Assembly: GCA_025355085.1 (NCBI GenBank)
Contig: JANXLQ010000012.1
Span: 1-36,374, forward strand
Direction: 5' to 3'
DNA: 36,374 nt
Source of the DNA: Rhodopila sp.
GTDB lineage: Bacteria; Pseudomonadota; Alphaproteobacteria; Acetobacterales; Acetobacteraceae
Part shown: piece by piece, positions 7,560 through 14,588 of the stretch
Layout: each line of letters starts with the position of its first letter
How positions within the stretch are numbered: position 1 is the stretch's first letter
Program-made: the position numbers and the translations under genes
The notes under the pieces: generated by a model
Seen by the model: the letters and a program-made list of their open reading frames with translations, nothing else
Databases searched by the model: none
What the model was told of the DNA's origin: nothing

Positions 7560-8411
7560 ATGGAAAAATCGCTCAAAATAATCCGCAATCTCGATCTGGA
7601 GCCGGCCTGGAACGTGAAACAGGCCAAAGAACCAGGTTTCATGCGATCGCTGATCAGTTGGGTTGGTGGCCCGGAAGGCTATTTGAATGAAAATCCGGGG
7701 CAGGCTGTCATCAGCGACCGTTGCGCCGTTGGCCTGATGCGCATGCCGGTGGGCAATCGGCAGGCCGGGGTGCATTTCCATTCTGTTACAGAAATATATG
7801 TCATCCTCAAAGGTCAGGTCGAAAGCTTTGACGGAGCGGGAAATATCCACCGGGCGGGACCGTTGGACTGTCTGTATATTCCGGCCGGAGTTCCGCATGC
7901 GGTCAGAACAATCGGCGACGAGGACCTGCAACTGATATGGGTCCACGACGCCTTGGAAAAAAGCGGCACGTCGGTCTATTTGGACGGGCCGGGTCCGTTT
8001 CCCGCGGATGACACCGTTTCCTTAATTCGGTTTCTGGACCTCGAACCAAGTTGGGGCGAAGATCGCGCCAAAGAGCCGGGCTTCCTCCGCTGGTTCGCGA
8101 ACTGGGTCGGCGGTCGCGACGGTTACGTGAATTTCAATCCCGCACACGCGATGCCCAGCGACCGGATCGGTCTAGGGCTGATGTCGTTGCTGCCTGGAAA
8201 TAAGGAAGTTCCCCACAGCCATCCGTACGCCGAGATCAACATCGTACTGAGCGGAAAGGTGGTGACGGTCCTGGATGGATGCACAACAGAACTCAATCCG
8301 CTCGATGCGTTATACTGTCCTGGCGGCCAGGTTCACGCCATGCGCAATCATGGCGACGTGCCGGCGACCGTGCTTTGGGTCAGCGAGGCGCCGCGCAAGA
8401 TCGGCGGATAA
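7560..8411 (+). CDS. Double cupin-domain protein
   Basis: A 283-residue protein made of two similar cupin halves (about 8-138 and 148-280), each beginning with a like-sounding L-D-L-E-P-[A/S]-W...AKEPGF block, so it arose by internal duplication. Half one has VHFHSVTEIYVILKG and PAGVPHAVR; half two has VPHSHPYAEINIVLSG and CPGGQVHAMRN. These are the two cupin metal motifs with His/Glu ligands, so each half could bind a metal. Bicupins include oxidoreductases, dioxygenases and decarboxylases; the substrate cannot be told. A strong cgggag ribosome site precedes the ATG by 5 nt. No partner gene indicates a pathway. Confidence 0.8.
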   Translation: MEKSLKIIRNLDLEPAWNVKQAKEPGFMRSLISWVGGPEGYLNENPGQAVISDRCAVGLMRMPVGNRQAGVHFHSVTEIYVILKGQVESFDGAGNIHRAGPLDCLYIPAGVPHAVRTIGDEDLQLIWVHDALEKSGTSVYLDGPGPFPADDTVSLIRFLDLEPSWGEDRAKEPGFLRWFANWVGGRDGYVNFNPAHAMPSDRIGLGLMSLLPGNKEVPHSHPYAEINIVLSGKVVTVLDGCTTELNPLDALYCPGGQVHAMRNHGDVPATVLWVSEAPRKIGG

Positions 8412-8497
8412 AAGCCACGGACGGCGAAGCGGTTGCGCGGTCCGGTCCCGGCACATCGTCGAGATCGGATCGCCAGACAGCCTGTCCGGCTGCGGTG

Positions 8498-8702
8498 TCA
8501 GGCGATTTCGCACCAGAAATGGAGAACCCCGCCGGTGCGCACTTCGGCGAACTTCGTAACGATCCTGGTGCCGGTCTTAAGCTGTTTGACGGCGGCGCCG
8601 GGTCCTTCAGATCGAGCCCCCAAAATCGCCCGGGGTCATCGCCTCGACCAGTTTGCCGGTCTCCGATTTGTCGAATTTCCGCATCTTCAGGTCGAAGGCC
8701 AT
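8498..8702 (-). pseudogene. Frameshifted small ORF, unknown product
   Basis: From the ATG at 8702 the minus strand reads MAFDLKMRKFDKSETGKLVE then AMTPGDF and hits a stop after a run of five G (plus-strand C run 8617-8621). Removing one G joins it to GPGAAVKQLKTGTRIVTKFA then EVRTGGVLHFWCEIA and a TGA at 8498-8500, giving a coherent 67-residue protein. The coding look on both sides of a homopolymer suggests a recent frameshift or a sequencing error. I do not recognise the family. The rest of 8412-8777 contains nothing I can support. Confidence 0.4.
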
Positions 8703-8777
8703 GTTGTTCTACACGGTCTGCCGGGACAAAAAAGCATTGGCCCGCCGCCGATGACATACGGCAGCGGGCCATCGCAA

Positions 8778-9431
8778 TCAAACGATCGACTGACCCGTCT
8801 TCGCCCAATCCGCCAGGAACGTCGCCAGCCCCTTGTCCGTCAGCGGATGGTTGAACAGCGACCGCAGCACCGCCGGGGGCAGCGTCGCGACATGGGCGCC
8901 CATCTTCGCCGCCTCGATCACATGGTTCGGGCCACGAACGGAGGCGACGAGGACCTCGGTCTTGAAGTCGTAGTTGTTGTAGATATCGACGATGTCGGAG
9001 ATCAGTTGCATCCCGTCCCAGCCGATATCGTCCACCCGGCCGACGAACGGGCTGATGAACGACGCACCGCTTTTCGCGGCCAGCAGCGCCTGAGCGGCGG
9101 AGAAGCAAAGAGTGACGTTCACCATCGTGCCGTCGTTGCTGAGATGCTTGCAGGCGCGCAGGCCGTCCGGGGTCAACGGCACCTTGATGCACACGTTGCC
9201 GGCGATTTTGCGCAGCACCTTGGCCTCGGCCATGATTTGATCGTATTCGGTGCCGGCGACCTCGGCGCTGACCGGGCCAGGGATGATCTCGCAGATTTCG
9301 GCGATCACCTTGGCGAACACACCGCCGTTCTTGGCGATCAGTGAGGGGTTGGTGGTGACGCCGTCCAGCAGGCCGCTGCCGGCGAGCGAACGGATTTCCG
9401 TCAGATCGGCGGTATCGATAAAGAATTTCAT
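8778..9431 (-). CDS. tal: Transaldolase (small TalC/FSA-like subfamily)
   Basis: Transfers dihydroxyacetone units between sugar phosphates in the non-oxidative pentose phosphate pathway. The start [16 protein letters not shown] (ATG 9431, 217 residues) is chosen over the tracked 9560 because it is the universal family N-terminus and a cggag site lies upstream. Motifs are GVTTNPSLI, the Schiff-base lysine in [10 protein letters not shown], and [20 protein letters not shown]. Two discriminating positions read SAEVAGTE (Glu) and SPFVGRVDD (Phe). Fructose-6-phosphate aldolases carry Gln and Tyr there, so transaldolase activity is more likely. It is divergent from priA. Confidence 0.92.
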   Translation of the reverse strand: MKFFIDTADLTEIRSLAGSGLLDGVTTNPSLIAKNGGVFAKVIAEICEIIPGPVSAEVAGTEYDQIMAEAKVLRKIAGNVCIKVPLTPDGLRACKHLSNDGTMVNVTLCFSAAQALLAAKSGASFISPFVGRVDDIGWDGMQLISDIVDIYNNYDFKTEVLVASVRGPNHVIEAAKMGAHVATLPPAVLRSLFNHPLTDKGLATFLADWAKTGQSIV

Positions 9432-9571
9432 GCCAACGCTCCGTTTTGCGGGTAAGTCAGGGTTTCGAAGGATCGCGATAACGCTGGTTATATAGGTTGT
9501 CACCCCCCCATCTAAACCTCGGACTCCCCTTGGAACATCGGCCATTGGAGCATCGGGCACCGGAGCATCGG

Positions 9572-11725
9572 GTGCCGGTGCTGCTGCCGTATCCGTTCGC
9601 GGGTCCGTTCGACTATCGCGTGCCGCCGGGTATGCAGCCGAAACCCGGCGATGTCGTGCTGGTTCCCTTGAACAACCGTGAGGAAGTGGGGGTTGTCTGG
9701 GACGGGCCGGCTGACGGGGCGGTGCCCTCGCACAAGCTGAAAGCGGTGATCGATATTCTGGACACTCCGCCGATGGGCGAGTCGCTGCGCCGGTTCATCG
9801 ACTGGATCGCTGCCTATACGCTGTCGCCGCCTGGCGAGGTTATGCAAATGGCGCTACGCGTCATCTCCGGCGCCGCCGTTCGCCCGGCCGTGCTTTACCG
9901 GCGGGCCGATCCATTGCCCGAGATGCGCCTGACCCCGCCCCGGCAGCGCGTGCTGGATGTGCTGGCGCGGCAAGAACCCAGGCTGGCCGCCGATCTGCTG
10001 CGGGAGGCCGGCGCCAGCAGCGCGGTGCTGCGTGGGATGCTGGAGGCCGGGCTGGCGGTCGCGGAAACCGCCGCCGCCGGTGCCCCGTTCCAATGGCCGA
10101 ATCCAGATCATGAAGGGCCGGCGCTGTCCGGACAGCAGCTCGATGTCGCGGCCGGGTTGCGAAAAGCGGTCGCCGATCGGGCGTTCTCGGTGACGTTGCT
10201 GGACGGCGTGACTGGCTCCGGCAAGACCGAGGTGTATCTGGAAGCGGTCGCCGCGTGTCTGCGGGAGGGGCGGCAGGCGTTGGTCATGCTGCCGGAGATC
10301 GCGCTGTCCTCGCAGTGGATAGAGCGGTTTCAACGCCGGTTTGGGGTGGCGCCGGCGGTTTGGCACTCCGATCTGGCGTCGCGGGTACGCAAGATTACAT
10401 GGCAGGCGGTGGCTGAGGGGAAAGCGCCGGTCGTCGTCGGCGCCAGGTCCGCGCTGTTCCTGCCGTTCCCCGACCTGGGACTGGTGATCGTGGATGAAGA
10501 GCATGAGTCCGCGTTCAAGCAGCAAGACGGCGTCGTCTATAACGCCCGCGACATGGCCGTCGTTCGCGCTCGGCTTTCCAGCGCGCCGGCCGTGCTGGTG
10601 TCGGCAACGCCAAGCCTGGAAACCGTGGTGAATGTGGAGGCAGGCCGCTATCGCCATTTGCGATTGGCCCGCCGCCACGGTGGGGCGTCGATGCCGCGGA
10701 TCGATTTGATCGACCTACGGGAAAATCCCCCCGATCGCGGACGGTTCCTGGCGCCGCCGTTGATCCAGGGGGTGCGTGAGACGCTGGCGCGGGGGGAGCA
10801 GGCGATGCTGTTCCTCAACCGCCGAGGATACGCTCCGCTGACGCTGTGCCGGAGTTGCGGGCATCGGATGCAGTGTCCGAACTGCACGGCGTGGCTGGTG
10901 GAGCATCGAACCCGCAGCCAGCTTCTGTGCCACCATTGCGGCCATACCGTCCCGATCCCGCCGGAGTGTCCGCACTGTTCGGCGGCCGATAGCCTGACGC
11001 CGGTTGGTCCCGGCATCGAACGCATCACGGAAGAAGCCGCCCTTGTGTTCCCCGAGGCAAGGCGGCTGATCATGGCGAGCGACACCATCGCCGGCCCGCA
11101 TGCCGCCGCCGCCGCCGCACATGCGATCGAAGAGCGTTCGGTTGACCTGATTATCGGCACTCAACTTGTGGCGAAGGGCTGGCATTTTCCGCATCTCACA
11201 TTCGTTGGGGTGGTCGATGCCGATCTGGGGCTGGCCGGGGGGGAGTTGCGGGCGTCCGAGCGGACGGTGCAGTTGCTGCATCAGGTGGCCGGGCGGGCAG
11301 GGCGGGCAGAGGCGGCGGGGCGGGTGATGCTGCAGACGTTCATTCCGGATCACCCGGTGATGCAGGCTTTGTTGCAGGGCGATCTGGATGCCTTCATGGA
11401 AAGCGAGGCCGAGAGCCGGCGCGACGGGGAATGGCCGCCGTTCGGGCGGTTGGCGGCGCTGATCGTCAGTGCGGATACGGCGATCCTGGCGGACACAGTG
11501 GCGCGCGATCTGGGCTGGGCGGCACCGCACGGGGACGGGGTTGTGGTGCTGGGACCGGCGCCGGCCCCGATGGCTTTGTTGCGCGGACGGCATCGGCGGA
11601 GGTTGCTGCTGAAGGTGCGGCGGGATGTGGCGATCCAGCCGATACTGCGGTTGTGGTTGGCGGCGGTGAAGGTGCCTCGGGGCGGCCGGGTGGATGTGGA
11701 TGTGGATCCGATTTCGTTTCTGTAA
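9572..11725 (+). CDS. priA: Primosomal protein PriA (replication restart helicase)
   Basis: A 3'-5' superfamily-2 helicase that recognises stalled forks and reloads the replisome. In order: DNA-binding N-terminus ([19 protein letters not shown]), Walker [17 protein letters not shown], Walker [17 protein letters not shown], the cysteine-rich zinc region from [13 protein letters not shown] to ECPHCS with four CxxC pairs, then [12 protein letters not shown] and [11 protein letters not shown]. The track's TTG start at 9497 adds a repetitive [14 protein letters not shown] lead and has no ribosome site. The GTG at 9572 follows GGAG by 6 nt and gives 717 residues, the expected size. Confidence 0.95.
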   Translation: MPVLLPYPFAGPFDYRVPPGMQPKPGDVVLVPLNNREEVGVVWDGPADGAVPSHKLKAVIDILDTPPMGESLRRFIDWIAAYTLSPPGEVMQMALRVISGAAVRPAVLYRRADPLPEMRLTPPRQRVLDVLARQEPRLAADLLREAGASSAVLRGMLEAGLAVAETAAAGAPFQWPNPDHEGPALSGQQLDVAAGLRKAVADRAFSVTLLDGVTGSGKTEVYLEAVAACLREGRQALVMLPEIALSSQWIERFQRRFGVAPAVWHSDLASRVRKITWQAVAEGKAPVVVGARSALFLPFPDLGLVIVDEEHESAFKQQDGVVYNARDMAVVRARLSSAPAVLVSATPSLETVVNVEAGRYRHLRLARRHGGASMPRIDLIDLRENPPDRGRFLAPPLIQGVRETLARGEQAMLFLNRRGYAPLTLCRSCGHRMQCPNCTAWLVEHRTRSQLLCHHCGHTVPIPPECPHCSAADSLTPVGPGIERITEEAALVFPEARRLIMASDTIAGPHAAAAAAHAIEERSVDLIIGTQLVAKGWHFPHLTFVGVVDADLGLAGGELRASERTVQLLHQVAGRAGRAEAAGRVMLQTFIPDHPVMQALLQGDLDAFMESEAESRRDGEWPPFGRLAALIVSADTAILADTVARDLGWAAPHGDGVVVLGPAPAPMALLRGRHRRRLLLKVRRDVAIQPILRLWLAAVKVPRGGRVDVDVDPISFL

Positions 11726-11741
11726 GATATTAAAATAGTTC

Positions 11742-12026
11742 ATGGAAGACCGCTCTTACTTAGCGGATGCGGTGGGCGGCGAAGGGGGGCGTGTTCCGGC
11801 CTTTGAAAGCTTCCGCCGCCAAGCGGAAAAGCGTCTTGACCGGTTGGAGGCCGCTCCGCATCTACAGGCATTGCGCGGCTTCCCCGGCAACCGTCTGGAA
11901 GCGCTGAGAGGTGATCGCAACGGCCAATATAGTATCCGCATCAATGACCAATGGCGGATATGTTTCGAGTGGCCGGAGGGCGCTCGCGGACCGAGCGAAG
12001 TTGAAATCGTGGACTACCACCATTGA
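11742..12026 (+). CDS. higB: HigB-like RelE-family toxin, N-terminus altered
   Basis: The body (GRVPAFESFRRQAEKRLDRL, LPGN-like FPGNRLEAL, RNGQYSIRINDQWRICFEWP, VEIVDYHH) is a clear HigB/RelE-type ribosome-dependent mRNA interferase. Homologues as I recall them begin with MIVSWK or similar. Just upstream the DNA reads atagttcatggaag, where one more T would give I-V-S-W-K in another frame, and no start codon precedes it. The tracked ATG therefore replaces the first beta strand with unrelated residues. The toxin is probably inactive. It lies 16 nt after priA and directly abuts the antitoxin. Confidence 0.7.
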   Translation: MEDRSYLADAVGGEGGRVPAFESFRRQAEKRLDRLEAAPHLQALRGFPGNRLEALRGDRNGQYSIRINDQWRICFEWPEGARGPSEVEIVDYHH

Positions 12027-12371
12027 GTGGGAGGGGATCCAACATGGCACGCACTGCTATCCATTCCCGGGGAACACTTGGCCGACGAATTGAATGAACT
12101 GGGCATGAGCGCCGCCGAATTAGCACGTCAGGTTGCTGTGCCGGTGAACCGCATCGCCCAAATCATCAACGGTCAGCGTGCCATCACGGCCGATACGGCC
12201 TTACGCCTAGGTCACTGGTTCAACACTGGTCCCGAGATTTGGCTGAATCTACAGCAGCTATACGAACTGGGACGCGCTCGGGAGGCACTCGGGGCGGAAA
12301 TTAAACGGCTGCCGCAAAGGTCAGAAACCGATACTGGGGGACGGTCCCGCCGGGATGGAACATGGTATTAG
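12027..12371 (+). CDS. higA: HigA-like antitoxin, frame disrupted at its start
   Basis: An XRE-type helix-turn-helix antitoxin: PGEHLADELNELGMSAAELA, VPVNRIAQIINGQRAITADT and LRLGHWFNTGPEIWLNLQQL. The natural start appears to be the ATG at 12044, which has a strong ggagggg site 7 nt upstream and reads MARTAIH, the usual HigA beginning. After that codon an extra base (cattcccgggg) throws it out of frame and it ends after 17 codons. The tracked frame instead opens at a GTG abutting the higB stop and enters at PGEHLAD. The antitoxin is therefore poorly made or dead; a one-base sequencing error is the alternative. Confidence 0.65.
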   Translation: MGGDPTWHALLSIPGEHLADELNELGMSAAELARQVAVPVNRIAQIINGQRAITADTALRLGHWFNTGPEIWLNLQQLYELGRAREALGAEIKRLPQRSETDTGGRSRRDGTWY

Positions 12372-12414
12372 CGGGCTGGCCTAAGCTGCGAAAGCATGGA
12401 ACCAATAGTTAAAA

Positions 12415-13044
12415 TCACTCGAATTCCGTCGCCAACGCCGGTTCCCGCCAATGCGCGAACATCCGGCTAATATGGTGGGGTAATGTCCGGCGCAGCGACA
12501 AGTCCTTGGGCACGCCGGCTTCCGGGAACCAGGCTACTTCACTCGTTTCTATGCTGGTCTTTGGTGACCCGCCCTCCAACGTGCAGATAAAGAACATCCG
12601 AACGATCGAGAACGCCAGCGGCGGATGAAAGTGCTTTGCGCGGTCCCACACCGCCGCCAGTTTTACTGCGCGGACATGGTAGCCGGATTCCTCGAATACT
12701 TCGCGCACGGCGGACTGGGCCGGAGTCTGATTTACATCCGCCCATCCGCCGGGTAACGACCAACGATGCTCATCGACGGTCTCTCGCACCATCAGGATGC
12801 GTCCTTCGGCGTCGAATACCGCGGCTCGGACGCCGACCTTCGGGGTTGCGTATCCCGTTTCGGCATCGAACAATTGCTCGATCCGGCTTAGGTCCGCGCT
12901 GGTGTGGTCCGCCATGATCCGCGCGGACAAGCGGCGCAGGGCGGCGTAACGGTCGCGGTCGAACGGGTCCTGGCTGAATGTGAGGCCGGTTTGTGCGACT
13001 GCCTGGATCTCGCGCGCCCATACCAGCCAATCAGGGTCGGGCAT
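12415..13044 (-). CDS. NUDIX hydrolase with N-terminal helical domain
   Basis: A 209-residue hydrolase of nucleoside-diphosphate-linked compounds. Residues 1-65 (WLVWAREIQAVAQTGLTFSQ and following) match the helical N-terminal domain of the ADP-ribose-type NUDIX subfamily. The NUDIX box reads GGWADVNQTPAQSAVREVFE followed by ESGY: REVFEESG is intact, but the first glutamate of G-x5-E is Gln. That residue is not one of the main metal-binding glutamates. The substrate is not predictable. An AGGA site precedes the ATG. It is convergent with higA, 43 bp apart. Confidence 0.85.
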   Translation of the reverse strand: MPDPDWLVWAREIQAVAQTGLTFSQDPFDRDRYAALRRLSARIMADHTSADLSRIEQLFDAETGYATPKVGVRAAVFDAEGRILMVRETVDEHRWSLPGGWADVNQTPAQSAVREVFEESGYHVRAVKLAAVWDRAKHFHPPLAFSIVRMFFICTLEGGSPKTSIETSEVAWFPEAGVPKDLSLRRTLPHHISRMFAHWREPALATEFE

Positions 13045-13074
13045 AAATGTATCCTAACGGAAAGTCGTGGATGA

Positions 13075-13098
13075 CCGGGCCAAGCCCGGCCAAGACGG
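13075..13098. repeat. REP-like GC palindrome (element C)
   Basis: ccgggc-caa-gcccgg is a perfect 6-bp stem with a 3-nt loop, followed by ccaagac. A near-identical inverted copy (gtcatggccgggcttggccc) lies at 36234-36254. Short hairpins of this sequence are common between alphaproteobacterial genes. It sits 31 bp upstream of the NUDIX start. Confidence 0.55.
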
Positions 13099-13172
13099 GG
13101 AGAGTATGGCGACCTTCCGCAAATGGGCCAAGCTTAGCCATGCCAAAACACTACAAGACCGTGCCGCCGGCG

Positions 13173-13287
13173 CGACATTATCGACCGCTTGGGGAAGGTC
13201 TGTGACGACATCTATGTTCCGCGGCAGGAACCAAGCAAGGGAATTAAACAAGCGCCGACCGGCGCGTTCGGGGAACAAGCCGATTGA
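13173..13287 (+). pseudogene. Possible C-terminal gene remnant, unknown
   Basis: In one plus frame the sequence reads DIIDRLGKVCDDIYVPRQEP and SKGIKQAPTGAFGEQAD before a TGA at 13285-13287. The composition looks protein-like, but there is no start and the upstream frame is broken. It matches no family I recognise. It is listed only as what can be seen in the 276-bp gap between the NUDIX and bpt genes. Confidence 0.2.
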
Positions 13288-13320
13288 CGCCTGGCGCCGT
13301 GGCACAATCGGAAACCAACC

Positions 13321-14103
13321 TCAACCAGCGGATTCCGTAACCATCGCCATTTCGGCCGTCTCAGCACTGGCGATTTCGCCCTCGGTCAGCACCCGCCAGG
13401 TTCCGTTCATCAACACCTCGCTCGGGCGGAACCGCGCCTTATAGGCCATTTTTCGGCTCTCCCGCACCCAATACCCGAGATAGACATACGGCAAGCCCAA
13501 CGACCGAGCGAGGCCGATCAGCCAAAGCACCGCGTGGGTTCCCAGCGAGCGCTTCTCCAACCCTGGTTCGAAGAAGCTGTAAACCGCCGATAATCCATCC
13601 CCCAACTTATCGGCAAGGCACGCGCTCAACAGCCTGTCCTGATCGTCGCGGAATTCGATAACGAATGTTTCGATCGGCGTATCTTCGACCATTGCGCGAT
13701 AGTCATAGAAACTCATGCTCGCCATGTCGCCGTCGCCATGCCGCACTTTCTGATAGCGCTGGAACAACTGAAACTGTTCCGCGGTCGCCCTGGCCGGCAC
13801 GCGATAACCCTCCAGGCCGGCATTGGCCTTTCCGATCTTCCGCAGTGTCCGGTCTGGCTGGAATATATCGACCGGGATACGAATTGGCACGCACGCCTGA
13901 CAGGATGGACAAACCGGCGCGTAAGCGATGTTGTGACTGCGGCGGAACCCGGCGCGGGACAGCCGGTCATGCAGCGGCTCCGCACCCGGACCGGCAATTT
14001 CCGTCACCACCTTGCGCTCGGTGCGTCCCGGCAAATACGGGCAGGGCAGGGGCGCTGTCGTGTAGAAGAACTGCGGCCGCCGAGGGGGTTTGTATAAGCT
14101 CAT
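13321..14103 (-). CDS. bpt: Aspartate/glutamate leucyltransferase (Bpt)
   Basis: Attaches leucine from Leu-tRNA to proteins with N-terminal Asp or Glu, marking them for ClpS/ClpAP degradation (N-degron pathway, cytoplasm). The 260-residue protein starts MSLYKPPRRPQFFYTTAPLP and carries CPYLPGRTERKVVTEI, the Cys pair region YAPVCPSCQACVPIRIPV, the acyltransferase core (FYDYRAMVEDTPIETFVIEF, LSAVYSFFEPGLEKRSLGTH) and VYLGYWVRESRKMAYKARFR PSEVL. The tracked 383-residue ORF extends through the upstream gene in another frame. The start at 14103 overlaps the RDD gene's stop (ATGA). Confidence 0.95.
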   Translation of the reverse strand: MSLYKPPRRPQFFYTTAPLPCPYLPGRTERKVVTEIAGPGAEPLHDRLSRAGFRRSHNIAYAPVCPSCQACVPIRIPVDIFQPDRTLRKIGKANAGLEGYRVPARATAEQFQLFQRYQKVRHGDGDMASMSFYDYRAMVEDTPIETFVIEFRDDQDRLLSACLADKLGDGLSAVYSFFEPGLEKRSLGTHAVLWLIGLARSLGLPYVYLGYWVRESRKMAYKARFRPSEVLMNGTWRVLTEGEIASAETAEMAMVTESAG

Positions 14104-14588
14104 TGGATGTTGGGCATGTTCATGCCTCCGGCCGTCGCGGTCAACGCCCTGGCTCGCACCACGACCAGGCCGCTGACCAGATCGTGCAGGGTACGATGGC
14201 GGGAGGTGAACAACGCGACCACCAACAGCAAACCGGAGGTGGCGAGCGTCAGGTAGAACACCAGGACGGAAACCAGTGCCTGTATGCCGGTGGGCGGCCC
14301 CAGATCGTAATCGCGCCGCACCGTCAGTCCCACCATCTGCTGGCCGGGCGTGGCACTGGACGCACCCAGCAGCGACAGAAAATGGTAACAGAACGGCACG
14401 AACGGCAGGATGCTCATGGCGCCGAAGCCCAGGCCGAAGGTCAGCAGCCCGAACATCGCCAGCACCCACCACAGGGCAAACAGCAGCACCGCGATCAGGA
14501 ATGCGTCAAACACCCACGCCACGCAGCGTCGCGACATGACGCCTTCGGTCAGGAAATACGCATTGGGATAGGGGGTGCTAAAGCTCAT
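14100..14588 (-). CDS. RDD family membrane protein
   Basis: A 162-residue membrane protein starting MSFSTPYPNAYFL. RRCVAWVFDAFLIAVLLFAL carries the Arg...Asp pattern that names the family. Further helices are LLTFGLGFGAMSILPFVPFC and GIQALVSVLVFYLTLATSGL, separated by SSATPGQQMVGLTVRRD, the usual RDD cytoplasmic segment. Function is generally unclear (transport or stress roles have been suggested for some members). ATG 14588 is preferred over the tracked 14660 because it overlaps the penicillin acylase stop as ATGA. The gene is coupled at both ends. Confidence 0.85.
   Translation of the reverse strand: MSFSTPYPNAYFLTEGVMSRRCVAWVFDAFLIAVLLFALWWVLAMFGLLTFGLGFGAMSILPFVPFCYHFLSLLGASSATPGQQMVGLTVRRDYDLGPPTGIQALVSVLVFYLTLATSGLLLVVALFTSRHRTLHDLVSGLVVVRARALTATAGGMNMPNIQ

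Noticed and set aside
8433-9344. 303-residue plus-strand ORF
   Set aside because: Antisense to the transaldolase gene, whose motifs are unambiguous.
9497-9571. N-terminal extension of PriA from TTG 9497
   Set aside because: The extension is a repetitive LEHR/PEHR stretch lacking a ribosome site; GTG 9572 has GGAG upstream and gives the normal N-terminus.
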